Shown: piece by piece, positions 9,302 through 17,576 of the stretch
Layout: every line of letters begins with the position of its first letter
Numbering within the stretch: the stretch's first letter is position 1
DNA from: an uncultured Opitutia bacterium
Lineage (GTDB): Bacteria; Verrucomicrobiota; Verrucomicrobiia; Opitutales; Opitutaceae
Length of the DNA: 64,000 bases
Direction: 5' to 3'
Assembly (NCBI GenBank): GCA_903900845.1
Contig: CAIUOU010000153.1
Location: 1-64,000 of the forward strand
The notes under the pieces: model-generated
The model's input: the letters and a program-made list of their open reading frames with translations, nothing else
Databases searched by the model: none
What the model was told of the DNA's origin: nothing
Translations under genes and position numbers: made by a program

Positions 9302-11143
9302 TCAGGCCTCGACGAGGTCCTTCTCGACGCGGAGGTTGCCGATGATGAAGTCCTGCCGCTCGGGCGTGTTCTTGCCCATGAAGAAACCAAGCAGGTCATC
9401 GCTGTTGTGCAGGTGGTTCAGCGTGACCGGTTCGAGCCGAATTTTTTCGCCGATGAAGTCCTTGAACTCGCCCGCCGAGATTTCGCCGAGACCCTTGAAG
9501 CGCGTGATCTCGTGGCTGGCGCCGAGCTTGGCGATCGCCGCCTGCTTCTCCTCCTCGGAGTAACAGTAGATCGTCTCGCGCTTGTTGCGCACCCGGAACA
9601 GCGGCGTCTCAAGGATGTACAGGTGGCTGTTGCGGATGAGGTCCGGGAAGTACTGCAGGAAAAACGAGATCAGCAGCAGGCGGATGTGCATGCCGTCGAC
9701 GTCGGCGTCGGTTGCGATCACGATCCGGTTGTAACGCAGGCCATCCATGCCCTCCTCGATGTTCAGGGCCGACTGCAGGAGATGGAACTCCTCGTTCTCG
9801 TAGATGACCTTCTTGGAGAGCCCGTAGGTGTTGAGCGGCTTGCCCTTGAGGGCGAACACGGCCTGCGTCTGCACGTCGCGCGTGGCGGTGAGCGAGCCGG
9901 CGGCGGAGTCGCCCTCGACGATGAACAACGTGCTTTCCTCGGCGCGCGGGTTGCGGTCGCCGAGATGAAGGCGGCAGTCGCGCAGCTTGCGGTTGTGCAG
10001 CGAGGCCTTCTTGGCCCGCTCGCGGGCCAGATTGCGGATGCCCGCCAGCTCCTTCCGCTCGAGCTCGCTCTCCTCGATCTTCCGCTTGAGCGTCTCCGCG
10101 GTCTCGCGGTTGCGGTGGAGATGGGCGTCGAGCGACTGCTGGATGAACTTGCCCACGAACTCGCGCAGGGTCGGGCCCTTCGGGCCCACGCTGGCGGAGC
10201 CGAGCTTGGTCTTGGTCTGCGACTCGAAGACGGGCTCCATCACGCGCACCGCGACGGCGGCGTCGATCGACTGGCGGATGTCGGCGGCGTCGTAGTCCTT
10301 CTTGAAAAAATTACGGACGGTGTCGACGAGCGCCTCGCGGAACGCGGCGAGGTGCGTGCCGCCCATTGTCGTGTGCTGGCCGTTGACGAACGAGAAGTAC
10401 TCCTCGCCGTAGTGGGCGCCATGGGTGAAGGCCACCTCGATGTCCTCGCCCTCGAGGTGGATGATCGGGTACAGCGGCTCGCCCGCCAGGTTCTTCTGCA
10501 GCAGGTCGCGCAGGCCGTGCTCGGATTTGAACGACTTGCCGTTGAACGTCAGCGTGAGCCCGCGGTTCAGGAACGCGTAGTTCCACAGCATGTCCTCGAT
10601 GAACTCGGCGCGAAAACGGAAGTCATGACCGAAGAGCGCGGGGTCCGGGGTGAATTCCACCAGAGTGCCGTTGCGGTCCTCGGTGCGAGCCGCCTTCTGG
10701 TCCCGCTTCAGCCGGCCCTTCTCGAACTCGACCCGGCGCGTCTGGCCTTCGCGGAAGGCCTGCGCGCGGTACTCGACCGAAAGCGCGTTCACCGCCTTCT
10801 GGCCGACGCCGTTCAGGCCGACGGATTTTTGGAACGTCTCGCTGTCGTACTTGGCGCCCGTGTTGATGATGGAGACGCAGTCGACGAGTTTGCCGAGCGG
10901 GATGCCGCGACCGTAGTCGCGCACGCGCAGGGAGCGTTCGCTGAGCTCCACCTCGACGCGCTTGCCGAACCCCATCGTGAACTCATCGATGCAGTTATCG
11001 ATGGTCTCCTTGAGCAGCACATAGATGCCGTCCTCCGCGTGCGCGCCGTTGCCGAGGCGGCCGATGTACATGCCGGGCCGCAGGCGGATGTGCTCGAGGG
11101 ACGAGAGGGTCTTGATGCTCGCTTCGGTGTAATTGGACGCCAT
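9302..11143 (-). CDS. parE: DNA topoisomerase IV subunit B (ParE/GyrB type)
   Basis: The start chosen is the ATG at 11143 ([20 protein letters not shown]), giving 613 residues; the longer reading adds 47 unlike residues. The GHKL ATPase motifs [14 protein letters not shown] and [13 protein letters not shown] are present. The TOPRIM domain has [12 protein letters not shown] and [12 protein letters not shown], and the C-terminus has RFKGLGE. The TOPRIM motif EGDSAAGS and the segment [20 protein letters not shown] resemble the Bacteroidetes-type ParE rather than the enterobacterial EGDSAGGS form. The C-terminus ends soon after TOPRIM as in other type IIA B subunits. The partner subunit A is not in the window. 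It is divergent from the PVC dehydrogenase with about 170 bases between them. Confidence 0.92.
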   Translation of the reverse strand: MASNYTEASIKTLSSLEHIRLRPGMYIGRLGNGAHAEDGIYVLLKETIDNCIDEFTMGFGKRVEVELSERSLRVRDYGRGIPLGKLVDCVSIINTGAKYDSETFQKSVGLNGVGQKAVNALSVEYRAQAFREGQTRRVEFEKGRLKRDQKAARTEDRNGTLVEFTPDPALFGHDFRFRAEFIEDMLWNYAFLNRGLTLTFNGKSFKSEHGLRDLLQKNLAGEPLYPIIHLEGEDIEVAFTHGAHYGEEYFSFVNGQHTTMGGTHLAAFREALVDTVRNFFKKDYDAADIRQSIDAAVAVRVMEPVFESQTKTKLGSASVGPKGPTLREFVGKFIQQSLDAHLHRNRETAETLKRKIEESELERKELAGIRNLARERAKKASLHNRKLRDCRLHLGDRNPRAEESTLFIVEGDSAAGSLTATRDVQTQAVFALKGKPLNTYGLSKKVIYENEEFHLLQSALNIEEGMDGLRYNRIVIATDADVDGMHIRLLLISFFLQYFPDLIRNSHLYILETPLFRVRNKRETIYCYSEEEKQAAIAKLGASHEITRFKGLGEISAGEFKDFIGEKIRLEPVTLNHLHNSDDLLGFFMGKNTPERQDFIIGNLRVEKDLVEA

Positions 11144-11312
11144 CGGGAAAAGTTTCCGGAAGTCAGGCGGCGGCGGAATGACAGGCAAGAGCGAAGGCGG
11201 GAGTCGTTGCCCGGAACGGGCGCGACCGCATTCCGATCTCGCCGCGGAACTTTCAGGGGGGAATCTGACTTTCCTCCTCCGCACCCAAGCGTCACCGTCG
11301 CCCCGTACCCCG

Positions 11313-14228
11313 ATGATGAAAAACCGACTGATCCTTGCCTTCCTGTTCCTCGCTTTGACTGCAGCGGGCTCCGCTTCTCCGCTCCGGATCCTTTACGCCG
11401 GGACACCGGACCGCGCGCCGCGCATGGCCTGCCACGCCCTGATGAGGGACCTCGGGCGCGACGCGATCTGGTTCGAGTATGTGTCGGATCCGGCCGCCGC
11501 GACGGCCGATTTTGTCGGAAAGTTCGACGCGGTCGTGCTCGACGCGCCCGCGGACCGGTTTCCATCCCTCGCCGCGGTGCCGGCGGCCCGGCGGATCGCC
11601 GCCGCCCAACTCGGTGCCGCGGAGTCGGAAGCCTACGCGACGGGCGCCAAGGCGCGGCTCGTCGCCGCCGTCAGCGCCAGCCGGCGTGCGGAGTGGGAGG
11701 CGTTTCTCGCCGCCCGCGAGCCCGAGCGTCGGGAAACCCGCCCGACCATCGCCAACTACGAAAAGCGCGCCGAGCCGGTCACCTTCCAGCAGCCCCTCGG
11801 CGTGAAGGGCAGCCGCGAGCGCACTCAAGTGGCGCCCGACCTGCGATTGGAACTGTTCGCGGCCGAGCCCGACATCGCGAAGCCGATCTTCATGGCGTGG
11901 GACGAACGCGGACGACTCTGGGTCGCCGAAAGCCGCGACTACCCGCACGACGTGAAGCCCGACGGGTTCGGCACCGACCGCATCAAGATCTGCGAGGACA
12001 CCGACGGCGACGGACGCGCCGACACGTTCACCGTGTTCGCCGACCGGCTGAACATCCCGACGAGCTTCACCTTCGCGCGCGGCGGCGTGATCGTCGCGCA
12101 ACCCCCGCGCTTCCTCTTCCTGAAGGATACCGACGGCGACGGACGCGCTGACGTGCGCGAGGAGATCATGACGGGCTGGGGCGTGAACGACACCCATGCG
12201 CAGGCGAACAACCTCCACTACGGCATCGACAACTGGATCCACGGGTGCGTCGGGTACTCGGGTTTCCGCGGCACGGTCGGGGGCCGCGAGTTGCAGTTCG
12301 CCCAAGGCACCTACCGGTTCCGCGCCGACGGCTCGGCGCTCGAGTTCCTGCATCAGTTCACGAACAACTCGTGGGGGCAGAGCATCAACGAATTCGGCGA
12401 TGATTTCGGCGGCACCGCCAACAACGCGCCGCTCTTTTTCGGCGGACTGCCCGCCACCATCGCGCCCAAGGGCATGCGCGCGATGACCGCGAAGCGCATC
12501 AACACCGAGGACCGCGCCCACACCATCACGCCGAACTTCCGGCAAGTCGACGTGTTCGGCGGCTACACCGCCGCCGCCGGCAGCGCCATCATCCATTCCG
12601 ACAACCTGCCCGCCCGCCTCCAGGGCAAGGCCATGGTCTGCGAGCCGACCATGAAGCTGGTCGCTTTGCTCAACCTTCGCCGCGACGGAGCAGGCTACGC
12701 GGCCGACGACGCCTTCAACCTCGTCGCGAGTTCCGACGAGTGGATGTCGCCCGTCTTCGCCGAGGTCGGGCCGGACGGCGCCGTCTGGTTCGCCGACTGG
12801 CAGAATTACATCATCCAGCACAACCCCACCCCGAGCCCCGAGCGCGGCGGCTACTCGGCCAAAACGGGGGTGGGCGGCGCCCACGAAAACCCGCTGCGTG
12901 ACAACGTTCGCGGCCGGATCTACCGCGTCGTCTGGGAGCAGGCCAAGGCTCCGGCAATTCGCTCCCTGCAGGGTGCGTCCGAAGCGCAGCTCGTCTCCGC
13001 CCTCTCCAGCGGGAACCAGTTCTGGCGCCTTACCGCGCAGCGGCTGCTCGTGGAGGGAAAGCGCTCCGCCGCCGCCCCGGAACTGCGGAAACTCGCGCTG
13101 GGCTCCACCCCGGTGCCTGCGCTGCACGCGCTATGGACCTTGCACGGCCTGGGACAGCTCGACGAGGCCACGCATCGCGCCGCGCTTGTTCACGCTGACG
13201 CTGCCGTCCGCCGGAATGCCACCCGGGCGCTCGGTTCCGACGCCGCAGCCGTCGCCCTGTTCTTCTCCTCGGCCGTGATGAGCGATTCCGACCTGCTCAC
13301 ACGTCTCGCCGCGTTCGCGAAGCTGGGCGGGTTCCCGACTTCGCCCCAGATCAAGAACGTCGCCGCCAGCCTCGTGCGCAATCCCGTCAACCAGAAGGAC
13401 GAGTGGCTCCGCGAGGCCGCACGCGTCGTCGGCCGCGTGCACGGCGCATCGCTTTACAAGGAAGGCCCGAACCTTCTGCCCAACCCAGGCTTTGAGGAAA
13501 TCGCCGCCGACGGCCTGCCCGCGGGGTGGCGCCGTCGCGACTACGGCAACCGCGAGGCCAACACCACGGCGGCATGGGGTTCCTCGACGGGAGAACGCCC
13601 GGGTCGCTCAGGCCAGCGCGGACTCCGCGTGGTGACCGACGGCAACGCCGACACCAGCCTGCACGCCGATGTCCCGGTGAAACCCAACACCCAGTACCGC
13701 CTCGCCGGCTGGATCCGCACTGGAGCCCTCCAGGGCAAGGCCAGTTTCAATGTGCACAACCTCCGCGTGGAGACCGACACCGTGCGCCGGCGCGACATCG
13801 ACTGGACCGAGGTTGAGGTCGAGTTCAACAGCGGCGAACGCCAGACCGCCTCCGTCAACGTTCTTCACGTCGCCCGTGGGGAAGCGATTTTCGACGACGT
13901 GCGCCTGGTGGAGCTGACGCTGGTCGACGAGGCCGCGTCCCTGCTCCCGGCCGACGCCTCGCGCGGGGCGGCCCTGTTCCACCAACACCCCGCCGCCTGC
14001 GTGCTCTGCCACGCCCTGAAGGGCCAGGGGAGCACGGTCGGGCCCGCCCTCGACGGGCTGGCGAAACGCCTCACGCCGGCCGAGATCCGCGAGAGCCTGC
14101 TCGAACCAAGCAAGGTGCTCGCCAAAGGCTACGAGCACTATGGGGTTTCGCCGATGCCGCCGATGGCCGACATCTTCAACCCGCAGGAGATCTCCGACCT
14201 CGAGGCGTACCTGCAGACGCTGCGTTAA
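11313..14228 (+). CDS. PVC-type membrane/periplasmic dehydrogenase with haem c domain
   Basis: A 971-residue exported protein. The ATG at 11313 is immediately followed by a signal peptide ([20 protein letters not shown]); the longer upstream reading is not credible. After an N-terminal ThuA-like region, a beta-propeller dehydrogenase segment begins near residue 170 ([19 protein letters not shown]) with paired calcium-loop-like DTDGDGRAD motifs. A HEAT-like helical part, a carbohydrate-binding-like jelly roll (LLPNPGFEE to FDDVRLVEL) and a C-terminal cytochrome c with CVLCH follow. This architecture is abundant in Planctomycetes and Verrucomicrobia and probably oxidises sugars or polyols, but the substrate is unknown. 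The distal Met could be in VSPMPPMAD. Confidence 0.85.
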   Translation: MMKNRLILAFLFLALTAAGSASPLRILYAGTPDRAPRMACHALMRDLGRDAIWFEYVSDPAAATADFVGKFDAVVLDAPADRFPSLAAVPAARRIAAAQLGAAESEAYATGAKARLVAAVSASRRAEWEAFLAAREPERRETRPTIANYEKRAEPVTFQQPLGVKGSRERTQVAPDLRLELFAAEPDIAKPIFMAWDERGRLWVAESRDYPHDVKPDGFGTDRIKICEDTDGDGRADTFTVFADRLNIPTSFTFARGGVIVAQPPRFLFLKDTDGDGRADVREEIMTGWGVNDTHAQANNLHYGIDNWIHGCVGYSGFRGTVGGRELQFAQGTYRFRADGSALEFLHQFTNNSWGQSINEFGDDFGGTANNAPLFFGGLPATIAPKGMRAMTAKRINTEDRAHTITPNFRQVDVFGGYTAAAGSAIIHSDNLPARLQGKAMVCEPTMKLVALLNLRRDGAGYAADDAFNLVASSDEWMSPVFAEVGPDGAVWFADWQNYIIQHNPTPSPERGGYSAKTGVGGAHENPLRDNVRGRIYRVVWEQAKAPAIRSLQGASEAQLVSALSSGNQFWRLTAQRLLVEGKRSAAAPELRKLALGSTPVPALHALWTLHGLGQLDEATHRAALVHADAAVRRNATRALGSDAAAVALFFSSAVMSDSDLLTRLAAFAKLGGFPTSPQIKNVAASLVRNPVNQKDEWLREAARVVGRVHGASLYKEGPNLLPNPGFEEIAADGLPAGWRRRDYGNREANTTAAWGSSTGERPGRSGQRGLRVVTDGNADTSLHADVPVKPNTQYRLAGWIRTGALQGKASFNVHNLRVETDTVRRRDIDWTEVEVEFNSGERQTASVNVLHVARGEAIFDDVRLVELTLVDEAASLLPADASRGAALFHQHPAACVLCHALKGQGSTVGPALDGLAKRLTPAEIRESLLEPSKVLAKGYEHYGVSPMPPMADIFNPQEISDLEAYLQTLR

Positions 14229-14246
14229 CTCGCCAGAGTTTTCCGT

Positions 14247-15641
14247 TCACAGCCTTCCGGCGGAGGCCGCGAGCTCACGTACTTTTCCGACCAGCGCGTC
14301 CTGTGCTTCAGGCGCGAAGTAGCCGATGCCGCCGTGGTAGAGGCCGCGGGTCTCGTAGCCACCTTCTCGCAGCACGCGGGCCGATGGCACGTACCCGAAG
14401 GTGTCGTGGCAGTAAGCGGCCAGCCAGAGGCGCTGCGGCCCGAGCGCTTCCTCGATCAGCCGCACGTAATCGACCACCACTTCGCCCGGAAGACCGACAA
14501 ACGTGAGGTCCGTGCCGAATTGCCAGACCGCGACCGGGACGCGGTGCTCGGCCGGCAGCACGCCGCCTTCGTTGAGCCTCCGCAGCATTTGCTCCGCCAC
14601 CCACTTTTGCGTCGAGGCGCCCGTCGCCGCCGTGCGCTCGATCTCGGCGCGCGCCGGAGGCCGCTGCAACGGAAGCGCCACCTCCCCGAGCGCGGTCCGC
14701 AAGGGGCCGTCCACGGGCTTCAGTGTGAAACCGAGAACGCGCCGCACCTCGCGGGCCAGTTCGGCACCGTGCGCCCGGGCGATTTCCACCGCGGGTCGCT
14801 TAGCGGGGTCATTGAGGCTGTTCGGGTACGGGTTCGTGTCGCCGGCCAACCCTTGCACAAACATCGCCTGCACGCCCGGCGCCTCGCGTTCGATCAGCGC
14901 CTGAGCCACGCCCGCGTAGTCGCCGCTCACGCGGTTATCGCGAGTACCGTAGGTGGTGTTGTGGCAGGCCGCGCCGAAAACCACTCCGCGCAGACGCCCC
15001 CCGGCATCGTCGAGCCGCAGCACCGGTACCGAACGGTCGACAGGTCCGCGCGGATTAACCCCGAGGATCACCCCGCGTTCGGTGAACTCGCGCCGGTTCA
15101 TCGGGAAATTGACCTGCCCCGTGCCCCACCGCAGGCGCGCCGGCTCCAGCCGCTCCACGGCCTGTCGGGCGAGTCGCACGCATTCCTCCTGCAGACGCGT
15201 GGTGTAGGCGATCAGGCGCTCCGCCTGATCGCGCGCGATCGTGTAATGCGACTGCGTGCCGAGCATCACGGCCGGCCCCGCATGGGTGTGGGAGGCGTTG
15301 AAGAGGATCCGCTCCCGCGGAACCTTGGTCTCCGCCGCGATCCGCGCGATCACCGGCGTGGAGAAGTCGGCGCGAAACCCGATGAGATCGGCCGTGACGA
15401 TCAACGCGCGGGCACCCACCGCGTCCTCCAGCGCCAGGACCTTGAGAAACAACTCGTCATCGACCTCGCGCGCCGGCTGCGTCCGGCCCGCGTAACCGGC
15501 GAGCATCAGCGGCTCCGCCGGCGTGATCCTCGCCGAGGCGAAACCGGCGCGCCAACCGGAGCCGGGCTCGGCGGACGACGAGAGTTGCGGCAGAAGCAAG
15601 AGTGCAAGCACCAGCAGCAGGGCGCGGGTCGGGGTTTTCAT
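14247..15641 (-). CDS. secreted neutral/alkaline ceramidase-like hydrolase
   Basis: The ATG at 15641 starts a signal peptide (MKTPTRALLLVLALLLLPQL), giving 464 residues. The body matches the N-terminal domain of neutral/alkaline non-lysosomal ceramidases as widely annotated in PVC bacteria. Features are GFASARITPAEPLMLAGYAG at the mature start, FNASHTHAGPAVM with probable zinc-binding histidines, ACHNTTYG, and FVQGLAGDTNPYPN. The usual C-terminal immunoglobulin-like domain of true ceramidases is absent, so the substrate may not be ceramide. It is convergent with the haem dehydrogenase, 18 bases apart. Confidence 0.75.
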   Translation of the reverse strand: MKTPTRALLLVLALLLLPQLSSSAEPGSGWRAGFASARITPAEPLMLAGYAGRTQPAREVDDELFLKVLALEDAVGARALIVTADLIGFRADFSTPVIARIAAETKVPRERILFNASHTHAGPAVMLGTQSHYTIARDQAERLIAYTTRLQEECVRLARQAVERLEPARLRWGTGQVNFPMNRREFTERGVILGVNPRGPVDRSVPVLRLDDAGGRLRGVVFGAACHNTTYGTRDNRVSGDYAGVAQALIEREAPGVQAMFVQGLAGDTNPYPNSLNDPAKRPAVEIARAHGAELAREVRRVLGFTLKPVDGPLRTALGEVALPLQRPPARAEIERTAATGASTQKWVAEQMLRRLNEGGVLPAEHRVPVAVWQFGTDLTFVGLPGEVVVDYVRLIEEALGPQRLWLAAYCHDTFGYVPSARVLREGGYETRGLYHGGIGYFAPEAQDALVGKVRELAASAGRL

Positions 15642-16000
15642 GGGGTCTTGAAGGAAGTTCTTCCGCAGAATGCGCGCCCTCCTTGGCTGGGACGCACCAT
15701 CCGCGCTTTGGACCACAAATGCACGACAGTTCAATCCGACGCGCGGGGAAGTGCGCTCGCGGTGATCGATCCGAAAGATCCGCGGCATCAACCGCGGCTG
15801 CAAAGTCCGCCCTTCGTGTCGCGTATCCGCGTAGGGTGCTTCGCGACAAATGCGCAGCGTTACTGAATTCCCCATTCCCCCAATTACGGACCAATCCTCA
15901 TTCGAACCTCTTTTCCGCCCGCGCCGCATCCTCCGTGGGCTCGGCCCAGCTCTCCGTGACCAAGCCCTGGTGGCGTTCCTTTAGCCCGGGCGCGACCTTC
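15642..16000. other. intergenic region without a convincing gene
   Basis: 359 bases between the ceramidase-like gene and the quinone oxidoreductase, both on the minus strand. It should hold the promoter of the former. I see an inverted repeat CCGCGG-catcaa-CCGCGG at 15780-15797 and two CACGGA-type words (minus strand, about 15935-15960) of the kind found in other gaps here. No credible reading frame was found. Confidence 0.5.
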
Positions 16001-16969
16001 TCAGGGCAGCAGCAGCACCTTGCCGGTCGTGGCGCGGGACTCGAGGGCACGGTGGGCGTCGGCCGTGCGCGCCAAGGGGAAAGTCGCGCCGATCCGCACG
16101 CACAGCGATCCGTCGGCGATCCAGGCGAAAAGGTCGGCTGCCCGCGCGCGCAGCTCGGCGGTGGTGGCGACATAGTGCGCGAGCGTGGGTCGCGTGAGAA
16201 AGAGCGAGCCCTTCTGCGACAGCAGCAGCGGGGCCACGGGCGGCACGGGACCGCTGGCGTTGCCGAATGAGGCCAGGAGCCCCCGCGGACGCAGGCTGGC
16301 GATCGAGCCATCGAACGTCTCGCGGCCCACGCCGTCGTAAACGACGTCCATGCCGCGCCCGCCGGTGAACGCGCGGGCCGCCTCGGTGAAATTTTCACGG
16401 GAATAGACGCAGACCGCCTCGGCCCCGGCCTCGCGGGCGAGCACGGCCTTCTCGTCGGTTCCCACCGTCGCGAGGACGCGCGCCCCGCGTTTCCGCGCGA
16501 TCTGCACCAGCAGCAACCCGACTCCGCCCGCCGCCGCGTGCACCAGCGCCGTCTCGCCGGCGCGGAGCGGCCACGTGTCACACGCGAGGTAATGCGCGGT
16601 GAGCCCCTGCAGCATCACGGCCGCCGCCAGCTGCGAGGAAACGCCGGCCGGCACAGGCACGCACTGCGCTGCGGGCGCCAGCGCCTCCTCGGCGCAAGCC
16701 CCCGTAACCGCGGCACTCGCCACACGGTCGCCCACACGGAAGTCGACCACGCCCGCCCCGACCGCGGTCACCACGCCGGCGGCCTCCTGCCCCAGGGTAT
16801 GCGGCAGCGCCACGGCGTAGAGTCCGGATCGCTTGTACGTATCGATGAAGTTGAGTCCCGCCGCCTCCACGCGCAGGCGGATTTCACCCGCCGCCGGCGC
16901 GGGCACGGGAATGTCCTCGAACACCAGTTTCTCCGGACCGCCATTTTCGTGGATGCGAATCGATTTCAC
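16001..16969 (-). CDS. NADPH:quinone oxidoreductase (Qor-type, MDR family)
   Basis: I choose the GTG at 16969 (VKSIRIHENGGPEKLVFE), giving 322 residues and aligning with the beginning of bacterial QorA proteins. The upstream ATG reading adds 31 residues of repeat-region translation. The catalytic fold is seen in AGLNFIDTYKRSGLY, HTLGQEAAGVVTAVG and GDRVA, with the NADPH-binding glycine motif AAAGGVGLLLVQIA. It lacks the structural zinc cysteines, as expected for quinone reductases. It reduces quinones or reactive carbonyls with NADPH. Confidence 0.88.
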   Translation of the reverse strand: MKSIRIHENGGPEKLVFEDIPVPAPAAGEIRLRVEAAGLNFIDTYKRSGLYAVALPHTLGQEAAGVVTAVGAGVVDFRVGDRVASAAVTGACAEEALAPAAQCVPVPAGVSSQLAAAVMLQGLTAHYLACDTWPLRAGETALVHAAAGGVGLLLVQIARKRGARVLATVGTDEKAVLAREAGAEAVCVYSRENFTEAARAFTGGRGMDVVYDGVGRETFDGSIASLRPRGLLASFGNASGPVPPVAPLLLSQKGSLFLTRPTLAHYVATTAELRARAADLFAWIADGSLCVRIGATFPLARTADAHRALESRATTGKVLLLP

Positions 16970-17576
16970 ACCCGCATGGGTGAGCGAACGCGCGGAGCAC
17001 GTCAGGTCCAAAACCGCGGACACGGAGGACCAGAGAGAGACCAAGAAACGCATCGAAGGCACGAAACCGGACCGGGGAGCCCAATCCGGGGAACAGGAGA
17101 AAACGGAGGACCCCGGGGAATCTGGAGATCAGGAACTCGGGAATCGTACGAGATGCAGCCCAAGATGCCGCCAGGTGTGCCCACGGAATCCACGGAAAAC
17201 GCGGAAGGGACCGAGCGCTGACGGCTGCGGAGTCGCTTCGGGAGAAGCGGTTGAGGATGGGATGTTTTTTCGACGACGCCCTTGAACTCCGGTGCAACTT
17301 ACAAACGGAACCAGCCCGCAGCGAGCGCGCCTCCGCCCATTGAGCAATTTGGCACCCACTGGATGGATGGCCGCGAAGAAGCTCAGGAGGCTCAGCGCGA
17401 GCAAACAGCCATGGCCCCCACGCCCGATGGTTTTCCGTGGCTCCAGTGAATTCCGTGGGCCACCCGGTTCGGTTTCGTGCCTTTGGTGTATTTCGTGGTT
17501 CTCCCAGCAGGAATTCCTTCCCTCGCCTGCCTAGCGTCGCCAGCCTCGCCTTCTTCCCCGCCCTCCTCCGCCCCGG
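16970..17576. repeat. 607-base repeat-rich intergenic region with an inverted pair of CACGAA/CACGGA elements
   Basis: No gene is credible here. At 17055-17080 the plus strand reads AAGGCACGAAACCGGACCGG, and the minus strand at about 17490-17460 reads AAGGCACGAAACCGAACCGG. A second block matches in the same way: CCCACGGAATCCACGGAAAAC at about 17180-17200 against minus-strand CCCACGGAATTC and CCACGGAAAAC at 17461-17433. The same words in the same order on opposite strands show two copies of one repeat family flanking roughly 250 unique bases. Confidence 0.6.

Noticed and set aside
9407-12151. Long plus-strand frame across parE
   Set aside because: It is opposite the conserved parE and has no family features.
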